Notes under the pieces: model-generated
What the model saw: only the letters and a program-made list of their open reading frames with translations
Databases searched by the model: none
Told to the model about the DNA's origin: nothing
Assembly (NCBI GenBank): GCA_023614405.1
Contig: CM042687.1
Coordinates: 238,850,292-238,914,291 of the forward strand
DNA length: 64,000 nt
Source: Avena insularis
Taxonomy: Eukaryota > Streptophyta > Magnoliopsida > Poales > Poaceae
Reading direction: 5' to 3'
In this document: positions 22,901 to 32,682 of the stretch, piece by piece
Numbering within the stretch: position 1 is the stretch's first letter
How the letters are laid out: each line of letters begins with the position of its first letter
Translations under genes and position numbers: made by a program

Positions 22901-24595
22901 CGCAGGGCTGGTGGTGGAGGCGGATCGGGACGTGGCGCGCTGAGGCGGCAAGCCAAGGCAGACGGGCTAGGGTTTCGGCGGTGCGTCGATGTGTAGCTCG
23001 GCCTGGGCGTCTCCTTCTCGCTGGCGTGGACGGGGGCGATGCAAGGGACCTGGCTGGCTTCCTCGACACCCAAGATCGCCACGCTAGTGGCTGCAACAAC
23101 GAGGAGAGGTAGGAGACCGACGGTGGACGACAACGGAGAGGAGCGGGGTAGCAGCAGGTGGTGGTGGGGAGAAGGGCGAGGTCCTGGGGATCTGGGGGCA
23201 GAGGAGGCGTGGGGAGGAGATAAAGCTGAGAGGGAGAGGGGAGGTGCCGTGGGGGAGCGGGGTAGATAGAAAAGGTGGCATCGGTTACCTTTTTCTCCCT
23301 CTCCTTCACGTGCTCGGCGTGGCTGATCAGGGCAGGGGCAGGGACAGGGTGTGGCTGCAGGTGGACCAAAGAGTAGAGGGAGGGCTGGCTCGGGTGGTGG
23401 TAGCTTCAGCAGAGAGAGAGAGAGCCGAGAGGGGAGGCTCGGGTAGATGGCAAAGGTTCGGTCTAGGGTTTAGGTTAGGGACTGGGGTAGCTCGCATGGT
23501 TAGAGAGGGGCTAGGGGGTCCCTTGCTGGAAGAGAGAGGGAGGTGTGCCTCGGCATGGTGAGAGGAGGGTAGAGAGGTGAGGGTTAGGGTAAGGGGTTAG
23601 GGCTTGGACTAGGGCTAGGGTTAGAGAGAGGAGGTTAGATAGGGTTAGGGTTTTATTATGATCCGCTTGATCATGCATGGATGGAGGTGAAAAGGAGAGA
23701 AAGGTGAGGATGAGAGAGAGAGAGGTTTGATGCACATGGCAAGGTGAGGAGATCAAGATGGTGAGGATTGAGAGAGAAAGGTTGGATCTCAACAAAAGGG
23801 GAAACAATCAAAAATTCCAAGAAAACCAAGGGAGATCAAATAGTGGTGATGGTTGCATGGCCCATGCAAATGCATTAAATGCCATGTTTTAATCTTGTGA
23901 AAACAAAATAATTATTCATGGCATTTATACATATGCATTTCAAAATATGGGGTAAAGCCAAGCTAAAAGAATTAAAGGAATGCTCCATGTGGAGTAGAAG
24001 GGGATGACCATATTTGAATAAAAATGGGACATGCTAGTGTGTATGTGCCACTAGGTATTTAGTAAGCCCAAAAATATCCCAACATGAGCATAAACCCCAA
24101 AACAACCCATATGGAAGCTAGAAAAGGGTTCCACTCACAAGGCATGCAAAGGTGGCCATGTGGCTCTCGTAAACCAATAATGTGGAAACAATATGGTGCA
24201 TATATGAGAGCATGTGGAGATAGAATTGGATCCATCCCAACCCACATGAGCTAGAGGTAAAACCAAATAGGTTGCAATGCTCATATATGGTGAAATGGTG
24301 GAATGATGGGGTGATGACAAGAAAGGTGGTGGAGTTAATAAAAGATATGCCCCCAACTCAACTTGGGCATTAAACAATATATCAATAACCAAATACAATA
24401 TCAAGAGGCAAAATACAATTAATAATGCATATGAGAGAAGAACCAAAGAAAGAGGGTTTTATATGATGCTCAAATGCAAGGTGGCATGATGACATGAGCA
24501 TGATATAATTATGATGCAACAATTATATATTGGAAGTAGCATTTATATAGACTAGGCTAGTAGCATTGCAATTGTTAGACAATTGGGATGCTACA
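19974..24595 (+). mobile_element. Probable solo LTR (4622 bp), target duplication GCAAG
   Basis: It begins TGTAACTACC and ends GGGATGCTACA; read inverted, the end is TGTAGCATCCC, so the ends are imperfect inverted TGTA...TACA. It is flanked by GCAAG at 19969-19973 and 24596-24600, a 5-bp target duplication, and sits inside the Gypsy-1 3' LTR. No primer site, polypurine tract or pol motif was seen inside, so a long gypsy-type solo LTR is the simplest reading. The middle (about 22300-23300) is GC-rich with many short chance frames. A non-autonomous element with unrecognised LTRs is the alternative. Confidence 0.75.
23580..23655 (+). repeat. Telomere-like TTAGGG/CTAGGG repeats
   Basis: Seven or so copies of TTAGGG or CTAGGG variants within 76 bases (GGTTAGGGTAAGGGGTTAGGG and similar). 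This is an irregular array inside the solo-LTR-like insertion, not a canonical TTTAGGG plant telomere. Confidence 0.6.
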
Positions 24596-25957
24596 GCAAG
24601 TTACACCACTTGTTCATAATTTTGTCCCAGTTTTGATTCTATGCATGTGATCTTCAAAATTTTGTAGTATGCATGTGTAGGATGATCTAGTAGAATTTTT
24701 CTTAGTATTATTTTGCAAGTGCGATGATTTTTTAGTATGCCATGAGTAGCTATACTTAGGATTTCCCATCCTAATAGGTTACCCCTGTTTTTGCTAAGTA
24801 TTGCTTGCTATGCTATGTATACAAAGTACCGTTGGGGGGTTCGAAAGACAAAGAATTTTCTAAGTATAAAGGCTCTCTCTAGAGCAAACTTTTCTTCTCA
24901 AATCCACTTCAAAATAAAACTAAGTTTTCTTCTGGGCGGAATGGTTGTCGGGTCAACCAGTGAGATTTTGGTGGAGGACGGCCGCCCAGGAATCAAAAAA
25001 GTCTGCCATGTTTCAGAATTCAGAAGCTTCCAGTGCAACCATAATACATTATGGGCTCTGTCTTGGCCTAGTACTTAGTGGGAAACCTCACCTGGGTACC
25101 AACATTTGGAGGTTCTTGGCACGGTTGGATCCGGAAGGTAGAGGGGCTACTAAGGGAAAGCCTCGCCATGGTCTTGTCTGTAAAAGGACTTGGTCATGGA
25201 TTGTGGGTAAAGTGCACAAACTCTCGAGAGTATTGCAATCTGATCGATCAGCCGTGTTCACGGTAACAGAACAACAATGAGCGTCTGAAGGATGGAGCCT
25301 CTGAAGGATCTTCCTCTCTCTTTTCTAAAAACAAAGTTTTGAAAACCTCACGGCGTGCGTAATATCGCTAATGGGTGGGAATTTGGGAACTTGGTGTGTA
25401 ATATCCAAGTGACGCTTGGTCCGTAATATCCAAGTGTTTGGTTGTTTTGATACTTGGTGCGTAATATCCTCGTGTGCCACTCGATCTTATTTTATCCAAG
25501 CAAATGTTTACAAGGTAGGACAATCCTCTCTTCTTCTCTCTACTTAAGAAAACTAGCTTTGAGCAAATAAACTCTACAGCCTATACCAGCCTTGCATGTA
25601 GAGATAGTCTTTTCTCTCCTTGGTGTAATTTGCCAATACATTCAAAGTATTGACCCAACTTGTTGGCTGCACGTCTTATGTGCAGAATCCGAAGATTGAA
25701 AGGTGCGTAGGGATCGCGGGTCTACACTCGACAAGCCTGGGCGTTGATGGGCTCATGCTGCTTTTATGTTTCCGCTGTTATTCGATCTAGCATAATGCTA
25801 AGCAATTTTGTAATAATTACATACTCTGGATTCTCCGTGTAATAAAGACTTTGTGTTTTACATGATATTTCATCGACTGTGAGTGCTAGCTATTGATCCA
25901 GGGACTAGCATGTTAATCACAGGGACTTAGGATCCTTACCGATCCGAGGTCACTACA

Positions 25958-26897
25958 ATAGCCATTTGGTTGCCGCTCTTGCCACAGAAACTCCACTCGC
26001 CCTGCAGGGGAAGGAAGCCCCGAAGGAGGGAGGAACATGGAAAGAGAACAATTAGGGAGTCCCGAGACCTAGAATGTTGTCCTAGCAGAAACGCCCTCCA
26101 CTCGCCCTCAAGGGGGAGGAAGCCCTGGAGGAGGGAGACCCGCTGCTAGGGTTTAGGGTTCAAAGAAATTTTACTGGGGATGGAATTGGTTGCACGATAT
26201 TATAGTTCCCCGTGCTCCGTAGCAGCGATCACAACCTATATCACTCAACTATAGTTTCAAAAGGAAAAAAATGTCTATGAAGTATAAATCCCTTGTTTTA
26301 GTTCGACACTGAAAGAGTTAGTCCACTGGCTTCAGCTATTTAATTTCGGCTAAATATTCTAACCAGCAAAGCACTCCCAGCATTTGGTCCAATCCTAGGG
26401 AGTAAACACATTGGAAAAACGTATTACTTCTATTATGTTCAGAGAACTCACAGCCCAAAAGAACATCCGCTTCTTATAAGATTATCCGTACCTAGATACA
26501 CTCACTAATAGCCCCGCAAAAAAAAAGAGATACACTCACTAATAGGTACAAAACACATGACAATCGCTTTAAAATTAAACAAAGGGTGTTATGCTTCCAC
26601 TCCACAAAAGGTATAGAATAAGTCAAAGAACAACACTTCTCATATTAGAAATGTCACTGAATGACACTACATACAGCAAAAGCAAAACTCTGTTGTTTTA
26701 ATGTACAAAAATTCTTGCAGGCACACGAGGCCTGAAAATCTAGCACCAGAACAAGAATCTAAACAATGTAAGCAAGATATATAACAGATGTACATGTCTC
26801 CTGTCCCCTATGTCACCTGAAGTAAAAAACACAAAGGCTACTCAAGCAAGAAAAATGGAAAATTCTGAGTATGCAGCGTAAGTAAGTATCACTGAAT
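25958..26897. other. Helitron right interior, no complete gene
   Basis: It contains two imperfect copies of a CTCCACTCGCCCT...AGGAAGCCC motif at about 25990 and 26096. The rest is AT-rich and may be 3' flank of the minus-strand exon-like block at 26898. Nothing else is supported. Confidence 0.3.
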
Positions 26898-27003
26898 CTA
26901 AATCCTATTGGATTTGTTGCCTGAGCAATTTTCATCCACAAACTGCACGGGCATAGCTCTATCCTTGGGTTGCTGCTCCAAGCCTGAACCAGGCTTACAT
27001 TGG
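26898..27003 (-). pseudogene. Terminal-exon-like fragment, unidentified gene
   Basis: A minus-strand frame reads CKPGSGLEQQPKDRAMPVQF, continues with VDENCSGNKSNRI, and stops at TAG (26898-26900). Composition is protein-like in one frame while the surroundings are AT-rich. A MITE remnant abuts its 5' side at 27023. It may be the last exon of a gene captured by the Helitron. I do not recognise the protein, and chance is possible over so short a stretch. Confidence 0.3.
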
Positions 27004-27022
27004 ACAACACATGAACCATATA

Positions 27023-27091
27023 ATATATCTACACACTAAAACGTGTCTAGATATATCTAGATAAATCGGCCACACTAATATTGGACAGAGG
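27023..27091. mobile_element. Stowaway MITE remnant
   Basis: It contains ACGTGTCTAGATATATCTAG and ends ATATTGGACAGAGG, resembling the core and right end of the better preserved Stowaway at 28537-28656 (ATGTCTAGATACAT, TTTTGGGATAGAGG). The left end is not recognisable. Confidence 0.5.
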
Positions 27092-28536
27092 TTGTTTTAG
27101 TTTGATTTTATCAGGTACACATTGTATTTGTAACGGATAGAAAGAGTGGGAAGGAGTGGATCAAGATCATAATTGTTGAGGACTCACACACACATAGTGG
27201 ATCATTTGATCAATGTTGCTTCTATATCTTTTTTTATGTTATCATCACATAGTAACTCGGAGTCATGAGCTATGAAACGACCACAATGTTTTGCTAGATT
27301 CGGACAAAACATCAGTGTGCATTGACGGCATGTTGGGAGTAGGGGAGTAAAAAGTAAGGTTGTGGCGTTGTCGGACTGGAGTGATTGCGAAACATAGTAA
27401 CAACTAAGGAAAAATTATGGACCCGTAGGAACGCTAAATCCACAAGGTTGCGTTAGAATTTGTCATGCTGCAGTGCGGGCGCATCCAACAAATAGTTGGC
27501 AATGACTGAATGATTGAACAGTTGAATATTCCGTAGGAGTTTTTTTTACATGAATATCCTGTAAGAGTGGGAGAGATGAAAGAGCAAGTTATAGTAAATT
27601 AGGACAATTGTACATTTTACTAAATTTACGGGTGGAGTGAAGGAAGATTATGCAAGCAGGATGGAAGTGATCCATCAAGATAGCCGCATGACCTCATAAG
27701 CAACTCTTCCACATATGGTGGCGGTGCCAATTTGTTATATATCGATCCAAATTCTTCAAAGTATAGGCCAACTTCTGATGAGTGAAGCGAGACCCGTTGT
27801 CGGAGGCTTGGGCCGAGTGGATCTTCGAAGACCTAGGTTTCCACCGATATATAAACCTTTTGTAAGCCACCGATTGGGATGAGTTGCATCTGTGAAATCC
27901 CTGGCGTTTGTAAATACTCCCCGATATAGTGAAGTTTTGATGCTGGCGTCCGTGGTTTTTTTTTCTCTTTGTTGGAGAGATTTTTCCACGTTAAATTTAT
28001 GTCCCCTTGCTATGATTTTCTTTTCGTTCTTTGTTATCTTCTTGTCGCAACTATAACACAATTTCCTTGTGGGGGGAAGTTCTGCACACCTGCAAGATCT
28101 GTTCTTGTAGACACTCATCGAGACTCCTCATGTTTCTGCATCGTAAGATGTGCAACCTCATAACTTAGGAGCCCAAATGGAAGAAGGGAGGTTGGTAAAT
28201 TCAGTTAGGGAAGGGCAGAGAGAGACTGACTTTCACTCAACCCGCAAAGAATTCTAGCTTGTAACAAATATCGTCTTTGGATGCCACTATAGTACTTTCT
28301 ACAATTTCAAACTGGCAGGGTTGGGACGAGGCTCAAGTGATTCAACAATCATGCTTTCTTTTGAACACTCATGTAAGTGGGGTGAATTTTTCGTGTATGT
28401 GTATAAGAGTTATTTTCAGCAATAACAACATATTTGCAGAATCCTCATTTAAATGCATGCATAATACTATTGTTAATTCACACTAACCTTTCAGGTTTCC
28501 TTTGAAATGTAAAATTTAAAATATACGACTAGAACA
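27092..28536. other. Helitron right interior, no gene recognised
   Basis: AT-rich sequence with short unsupported frames on both strands. I see no domain, splice pattern or repeat worth naming here. Confidence 0.3.
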
Positions 28537-28656
28537 TACTCCCTCAGTCCTAAAATAAGTGAAGATGATCATTTATCTAGACACTAAAAATATGTCTAGA
28601 TACATACATGCGGTTCTAGACAAAGCTTCGTCACTTATTTTGGGATAGAGGATGTA
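28537..28656. mobile_element. Stowaway MITE (Tc1/Mariner-type, 120 bp)
   Basis: Left end TACTCCCTCAGTCCTAAAAT and, inverted, right end TACATCCTCTATCCCAAAAT are terminal inverted repeats of about 25 bp with a few mismatches, both continuing into AAGTG. TA lies at both edges, as expected of Stowaway insertion. It lies inside the Helitron-like element, 26 bases before its terminal hairpin. Confidence 0.9.
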
Positions 28657-28682
28657 CATAATTACAAACATGTATTGTGCTC

Positions 28683-28711
28683 CCCGTGACAGCGCACGGG
28701 CATTTTACTAG
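28683..28711 (+). other. Helitron-like 3' terminus: hairpin plus CTAG
   Basis: CCCGTG (28683-28688) pairs with CACGGG (28695-28700) across a 6-base loop. CATTTTACTAG follows and the element would end at 28711, with T next. This fits the plant Helitron 3' end (GC hairpin, about 10 bases, CTRR). Confidence 0.75.
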
Positions 28712-29015
28712 TGATATAAATATATAATCAAAATGACTAAACAATCGTTCTGCGGATGGTAGAATTCAGAGGTTGACATGCTTGAAAAATGAAACCGATA
28801 ACTGACTTTTTTTTTTAACATGCCGATAACTGACTACTGACTTGGCCAGATTGGCCTTGCCTTTTGAGTCGTAATATGGGATAATCTGGTTTGGAACATT
28901 AACATAATCGTAAGGGCAGCCCTACGCGTCTTCCGGTGGATTTGTCCTTTTTATTCTCCGGGTTTTAGCCAACCACGTGTTTTTTTGATAAAAAATTCCG
29001 CTTTTGTTACAGAAT
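28712..29015. other. Intergenic, no feature recognised
   Basis: AT-rich sequence right of the Helitron end. No gene or repeat was recognised, apart from poly-T runs at 28807 and 28980. Confidence 0.4.
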
Positions 29016-29465
29016 GTCCCTTTTTTGCTACAACTAGTCCCGCTTTTGCTACAATGTAGCAAAAAACGGTTCAGCCCAAAAAATAGAAAAACAGACTGAA
29101 CCTCGCCGAAGATTTCGTCGGAGACCTCGCCGGCGACCGTGTAGCAAAAAAATTGTACTAATGTAGCAAACCCGATCTCGCCGGAGACTTTCGCCAGTAG
29201 ACCTCGCCGGAGACCTCGTAGTAAAAAATTTACGTTATTGTAGCAAAACCATAAAACAGGTGTAGCAAAATATTTTTTCTAATGTAGCAAAACGCACATC
29301 GCCGGAGACATCACTGGAGACTCTCGCCGGAGACATCGTAGCAAAACCGTAGAAATTAATTGTAGCAAAAAAATTACACGAAAGTAGCAAAAAAAATATA
29401 AATACATAGCAAAAAATATGTGCTAAGATAGCAAAACGTTCTTAGCAAAGACTGACATAAAAGTA
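29016..29465. repeat. TAGCAAAA motif field with CTCGCCGGAGAC motifs
   Basis: About twelve forward copies of TAGCAAA(A) and several of CTCGCCGGAGAC or variants alternate over 450 bases with irregular spacing. Two copies on the left are inverted (TTTGCTACA). At 29044-29064, TTTTGCTACA and TGTAGCAAAA form a perfect 10-bp inverted repeat around one base. It could be the subterminal region of an unrecognised DNA transposon or a diverged minisatellite. Confidence 0.7.
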
Positions 29466-30164
29466 GCAACACCGACTAACTAAATTAGCACACGCTCTAA
29501 ACTGTGGTTGCAACGCTGAAGACTGTTCGTAGCATTGCCATCACCAGGGGCTATGGCTATGTGTTTTCGTCCAGAAAAAGTGGGAGAATCTGGAGGAGAG
29601 ATGTAAGTTATGGTCAACGATACGTGCGGTGATGGGTCCATCCACTATACGCGTCGGTTGAATCCGGGAATGCTATCCCTGGGGGAGACATATTATTTCC
29701 CTAATCGTAATGTATTTTCGCATAACCTATATTCGCTTATATCATACCCCACCTCGGCGCCGCTTCGTATTCGTTTTAATCAGTTATTATGGATTCTTCC
29801 AAATGTATAGGATTCCTTGCGGAAATTATCTTATCTTCCACACACCCCTATATATCACCTGGAGTAGACAACGAAGCCCTGCAGCCCTACGCCGTGCATT
29901 TGTCCTTCCATTTGATGATAGGCCATCACAAGCCGCACATCCACCTCTATTCTCCGTACGCGCGTATGCTATTTGGTGAACCTATATCAGTGTTGCACCT
30001 GCTGCTATGCCTACTCAGATCCGCGTGCACTCTATGAACTTCACCGGCTAGCATCTCTGCTGCTAATAGTCCCTAGACCCTAGCCAGTAGGCCATACGTT
30101 GTTCACCCCGTCATTTCTACTTTGTAGCTACTGTACTACTATTATTTGCTTTGTGCCGCGTACT
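29466..30164 (+). promoter_or_regulatory. Upstream region of the zinc-finger gene
   Basis: No transposon was recognised between the motif field and the gene. A weak TATA candidate, TATATAT in CCCTATATATCACC, lies at 29849-29855, about 310 bases before the ATG. No stronger core promoter element was visible, so promoter position is a guess. The ATG context, ACTATGG with A at -3 and G at +4, is favourable. Confidence 0.3.
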
Positions 30165-30638
30165 ATGGAGGAGTACTCGTCGCAGGATGTGGTGGACCTG
30201 TCGCTGAGCTTGGCGCCGGCGGTCGGATGGAGTGACGTCGTGGCGTCGCCCACGGCGTGGGTGGACGGCAAGCAGGTGCGGCTGTTCTCCTGTCTCTTCT
30301 GCGACAAGAAGTTCCTCAAGTCGGAGGCGCTCGGCGGCCACCAGAACGCGCACAAGAAGGAGCGCTCCGCCGCCTGGAACTCACACCACGTCTACGCCAC
30401 TACAAGCGTAGCCGTGGCCTCCCACGGGGGCACATCGGCGGTCCGTGCGCCGTCCAACGTGGAGGCGCGCCCCGGAGCACCAGTGCCACCGTCGGTGCAC
30501 ACGAGTCGACTACGTCATGCTACCACCATCATGTGCTCAACCGGCGCCGCCTTGCCGTCCAGAAGCACCGTGTCCTCTGGAGACTGCTTCGCCAGCGGCA
30601 GCGAGCTCGAGAGCCTAGACCTCGAGCTTAGGCTGTAA
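30165..30638 (+). CDS. Single C2H2 zinc-finger transcription factor with two EAR motifs
   Basis: An intact, intronless frame of 157 residues, probably a nuclear DNA-binding repressor. One plant-type C2H2 finger spans residues 43-63: Cys43, Cys46, His59, His63 in [20 protein letters not shown]. The plant Q-type hallmark QALGGH reads EALGGH here. EAR-like repression motifs sit at both ends, DLSLSL at residues 11-16 and LDLELRL at 151-157; such motifs typically recruit TOPLESS-type co-repressors. I chose ATG 30165 over the in-frame ATG 30099 because homologous proteins begin just before the acidic EAR stretch and the 22 extra residues are hydrophobic and Cys-rich. Length and layout suit small single-finger regulators of development. 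The specific family member was not identified. Confidence 0.88.
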   Translation: MEEYSSQDVVDLSLSLAPAVGWSDVVASPTAWVDGKQVRLFSCLFCDKKFLKSEALGGHQNAHKKERSAAWNSHHVYATTSVAVASHGGTSAVRAPSNVEARPGAPVPPSVHTSRLRHATTIMCSTGAALPSRSTVSSGDCFASGSELESLDLELRL

Positions 30639-31985
30639 CGCAAGACCAGGAGGCCGTACGTCCCTGTTGCTACGCCTAGTGTGCTTTTTACAAGATGTAT
30701 CGACCCTCAAAATATCTGATTCTGCTCTATGGATTCCTGGTGTTCATCTCGGTTGACCTGATGCATTTGCGTAGAGTTTAGCTACGAGTTCACAGTTGTT
30801 AATTATATGCCATGTGTATTGGACTTGTCGGTCTTCTTTTTCTTGCAAGGCGAATTGAGTCTATTGAGTTATTTGAACTTTTTCTTAAAGCGCAATCACA
30901 CTTCTAGTTTGTTTCAACCTCCTTCCCTCCCCATCTCCATGTTAAATGTATTTTTTCAATAAAAATAATATATTAATATTAAAATAATATTAATTATACT
31001 CAGCATCTGCAACAACATAATAACTATAGAGCAAGTCCAGACATCAAGAACATAGCAAAAAAAACAAAAAAAAGGACAAAAGAAAAAAAACAAAGGCCTT
31101 GCCAAGCACTCCGCGACTCGCAACAACAATAACACCACTAGTGATGATAACACAACACCCCGACTCCAAAAATGACTTCTCCAAAACAACGCATCCAGAA
31201 AGTTAATATTGCACAAACACCATCTTTGTTCGGTTTAACCAGCAAGGTCAGATCGCGAGTTTTCACCTAGAGAACATTCGATCTGATTTTGCGCTTCCGT
31301 AGTGGTATCAAAGTGAGAGCCAGGTTTGGAGGTTTGATCGAGAGGACCAAGGATGTTGCAAGATCGGGCGATGGTCGCGGTTTTGGAAATAGATTATGTG
31401 GCGATTGAAGTGAAGGCCATGTGCATATGAAGAAGCAGTACCGGTTGAAAAAGGAACTATTTTGCACACGACAATTGCATGCCCGATCTATGAACGATAC
31501 AACATCCAGCGGGTTACCCTAATTCGTAAGAAAATCGAACAGGACACGCCGTGTGTGTTGACAGCAGTCCACACATAATTTCTATGGGTGAGCCCTAGGC
31601 ACTGCAACAAGTATGGTAGACCGGATCAATCTTTTCGATCAATGGTGGCGGCATCATGCACAAGTGCACCAAGGCAAGTGTGGCCCAAGCTAGCTAAAGA
31701 GCGGAGGCCTAGAGAGTTGGTGGGTCGGCTGCGTTGGCAAGGCTGAGGCTATGGCGCAACTTGCATGAACAGGATGTAATAGGCGAGGTGGGTTGGCTAA
31801 GGCGCTCGGTGACTAGGTCCAGGCCTGCGCGTACGTGCGACGCAGGCTGGGAGAGCAAGCAGATGCTGTGTGAATATGTGATGTGTTGCCGGATGTATTA
31901 TAGATTTGGTTGTAGAAAAAAAGAAACTATTTTTTTGAAAAATTCCATCGATGTATTAATAATTATCAACTGCGCTATGAATGAG
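30639..31985. other. Downstream of zinc-finger gene, mostly unrecognised
   Basis: The first 300 bases are probably 3' UTR and flank. About 31040-31210 has A-rich tracts and CTCCAAAACAACGCATCCAG, a wording I associate with dispersed grass repeats. A degenerate primer-site-like string is listed separately at 31303. No second gene is supported. Confidence 0.35.
31303..31320 (+). other. Degenerate primer-binding-site-like string
   Basis: TGGTATCAAAGTGAGAGC resembles the initiator-Met primer site TGGTATCAGAGC with six extra bases, and is followed by CAGGTTTGGAGG. It may mark a remnant of an old LTR retrotransposon, but no LTR or gag was recognised beside it. Confidence 0.3.
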
Positions 31986-32682
31986 CACTACAAAAATATC
32001 CTCTCATATTTGGCGGATATTTGGACGGCACAAGCGAAAACTACCTCCAATAATTGGATGCGCGGCCGATGAGGGTTCACGGCGGCTTTCGAGAAGGGCA
32101 AAAATATTTACGCTGTGATATTACCGATACCGACACTAAATTGATGATAGGTGATAGGCAAGTATTGCGATGTTTATTGTCATGGTTAATTGGGCACACA
32201 ACCACATTCATGAGCACCGTGGATTATATGCGACCAGCACAGTGGACCCGTCTAGACTGGCAAGTTATCCCCGTCCCACTGACCGTTGAGCTTCACCATG
32301 GAAGGCAAGAGACAACCAGACAGTTATAAAGTATCTCTTTCATACTCTTCATCGTCTCTCTACTCCGATCCCCAGTTATCTTCACCCTCTCTCTGCACTA
32401 AAGCTTCAGCCGGCGGTAGGGCGAATCCGACAAGGGCTAGGCGGTGCGATACAGAGATAGACCGCGAGATGGATGTAAGCCTTTTTTCCTGGATTTTCAT
32501 TTTGATTTAGGCGGATATTTGAGGTTTTCTTGATCGATATCGATCTATGTTTTCACATTTGGAGGAAAATCTTGTTTTTTTATATTTCATCACCCATCCC
32601 ACAGATTCTGTCTAGATTACCTCCTGATGCTGATGCTATTAATGATGACCCGCAATAGAACGGGGTTGAGATACATAACTTG
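31986..32682 (+). other. Left part of an old host locus, possibly a CACTA-type transposon end
   Basis: It begins CACTACAAAAATATCC, like a CACTA-superfamily terminus; a candidate partner in inverted orientation ends at 62905. A coding-like stretch from ATG 32299 is followed by a donor-like GTAAGCC at 32475 and an acceptor-like CATCCCACAG ending near 32604. The downstream frame opens ILSRLPPDADAINDDP and then hits TAG. Copia-2 interrupts it at 32683; the locus continues at 39328 and again at 47385. No function is assigned. Confidence 0.3.

Larger units (their letters stand above)
9101..25957 (+). mobile_element. Gypsy-1: Ty3-gypsy chromovirus (Tekay/Del-like) with 3 kb LTRs
   Basis: Order on the plus strand: LTR, initiator-Met tRNA primer site, extra ORF, gag, protease, reverse transcriptase, RNase H, integrase, chromodomain-like tail, polypurine tract, LTR. 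Integrase after RNase H defines Ty3-gypsy, and the C-terminal chromodomain-like block points to a chromovirus. The 3' LTR is enlarged by a rearrangement and a 4.6 kb insertion. The left edge reads CCAAACATCCC where the family start is TGTAACATCCC (57621 on the minus strand), so the first bases are altered or lost. The five bases after 25957 (ATAGC) have no matching copy on the left. Confidence 0.93.
17832..25957 (+). repeat. Gypsy-1 3' LTR, rearranged and interrupted
   Basis: It starts TGTAACATT and ends ACTACA. Up to about 19560 it tracks the 5' LTR. It then contains an out-of-order LTR piece (19562-19973) and a 4622-bp insertion (19974-24595), and resumes at 24596 with GCAAGTTACACCACTTG, matching 10820 of the 5' LTR. 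Without the insertion and rearrangement the two LTRs have the same layout. Confidence 0.88.
5925..28711 (+). mobile_element. Candidate Helitron, split by Gypsy-1
   Basis: The left end reads TCTCTACTATCTAAAAAG and follows an A. The right end has a 6-bp stem hairpin followed 11 bases later by CTAG and then T. Helitrons characteristically start with TC, end with a hairpin plus CTRR and insert between A and T, and these ends match. Removing Gypsy-1 (9101-25957) leaves about 5.9 kb containing exon-like fragments but no Rep/helicase, so it would be non-autonomous. That the two ends belong to one element is inference; they could come from two Helitrons. Confidence 0.5.

Noticed and set aside
22779..23369. 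196-codon minus-strand frame in GC-rich DNA
   Set aside because: Pro/Arg/Ser-rich with overlapping frames on both strands and inside a solo-LTR-like insertion. No conserved domain was recognised.
19974..24595. Possible CRISPR-like or satellite array
   Set aside because: No regular repeat-spacer structure; the motifs are irregular and the segment has LTR-type ends with a target duplication.
30117..30631. Alternative frames over the zinc-finger gene on both strands
   Set aside because: GC-rich shadows. Only 30165-30638 encodes a C2H2 finger and EAR motifs.
32299..32475. First exon of an F-box-like gene (downstream ILSRLPPD)
   Set aside because: The match is eight residues only and the frame stops soon after; not enough to name an F-box.
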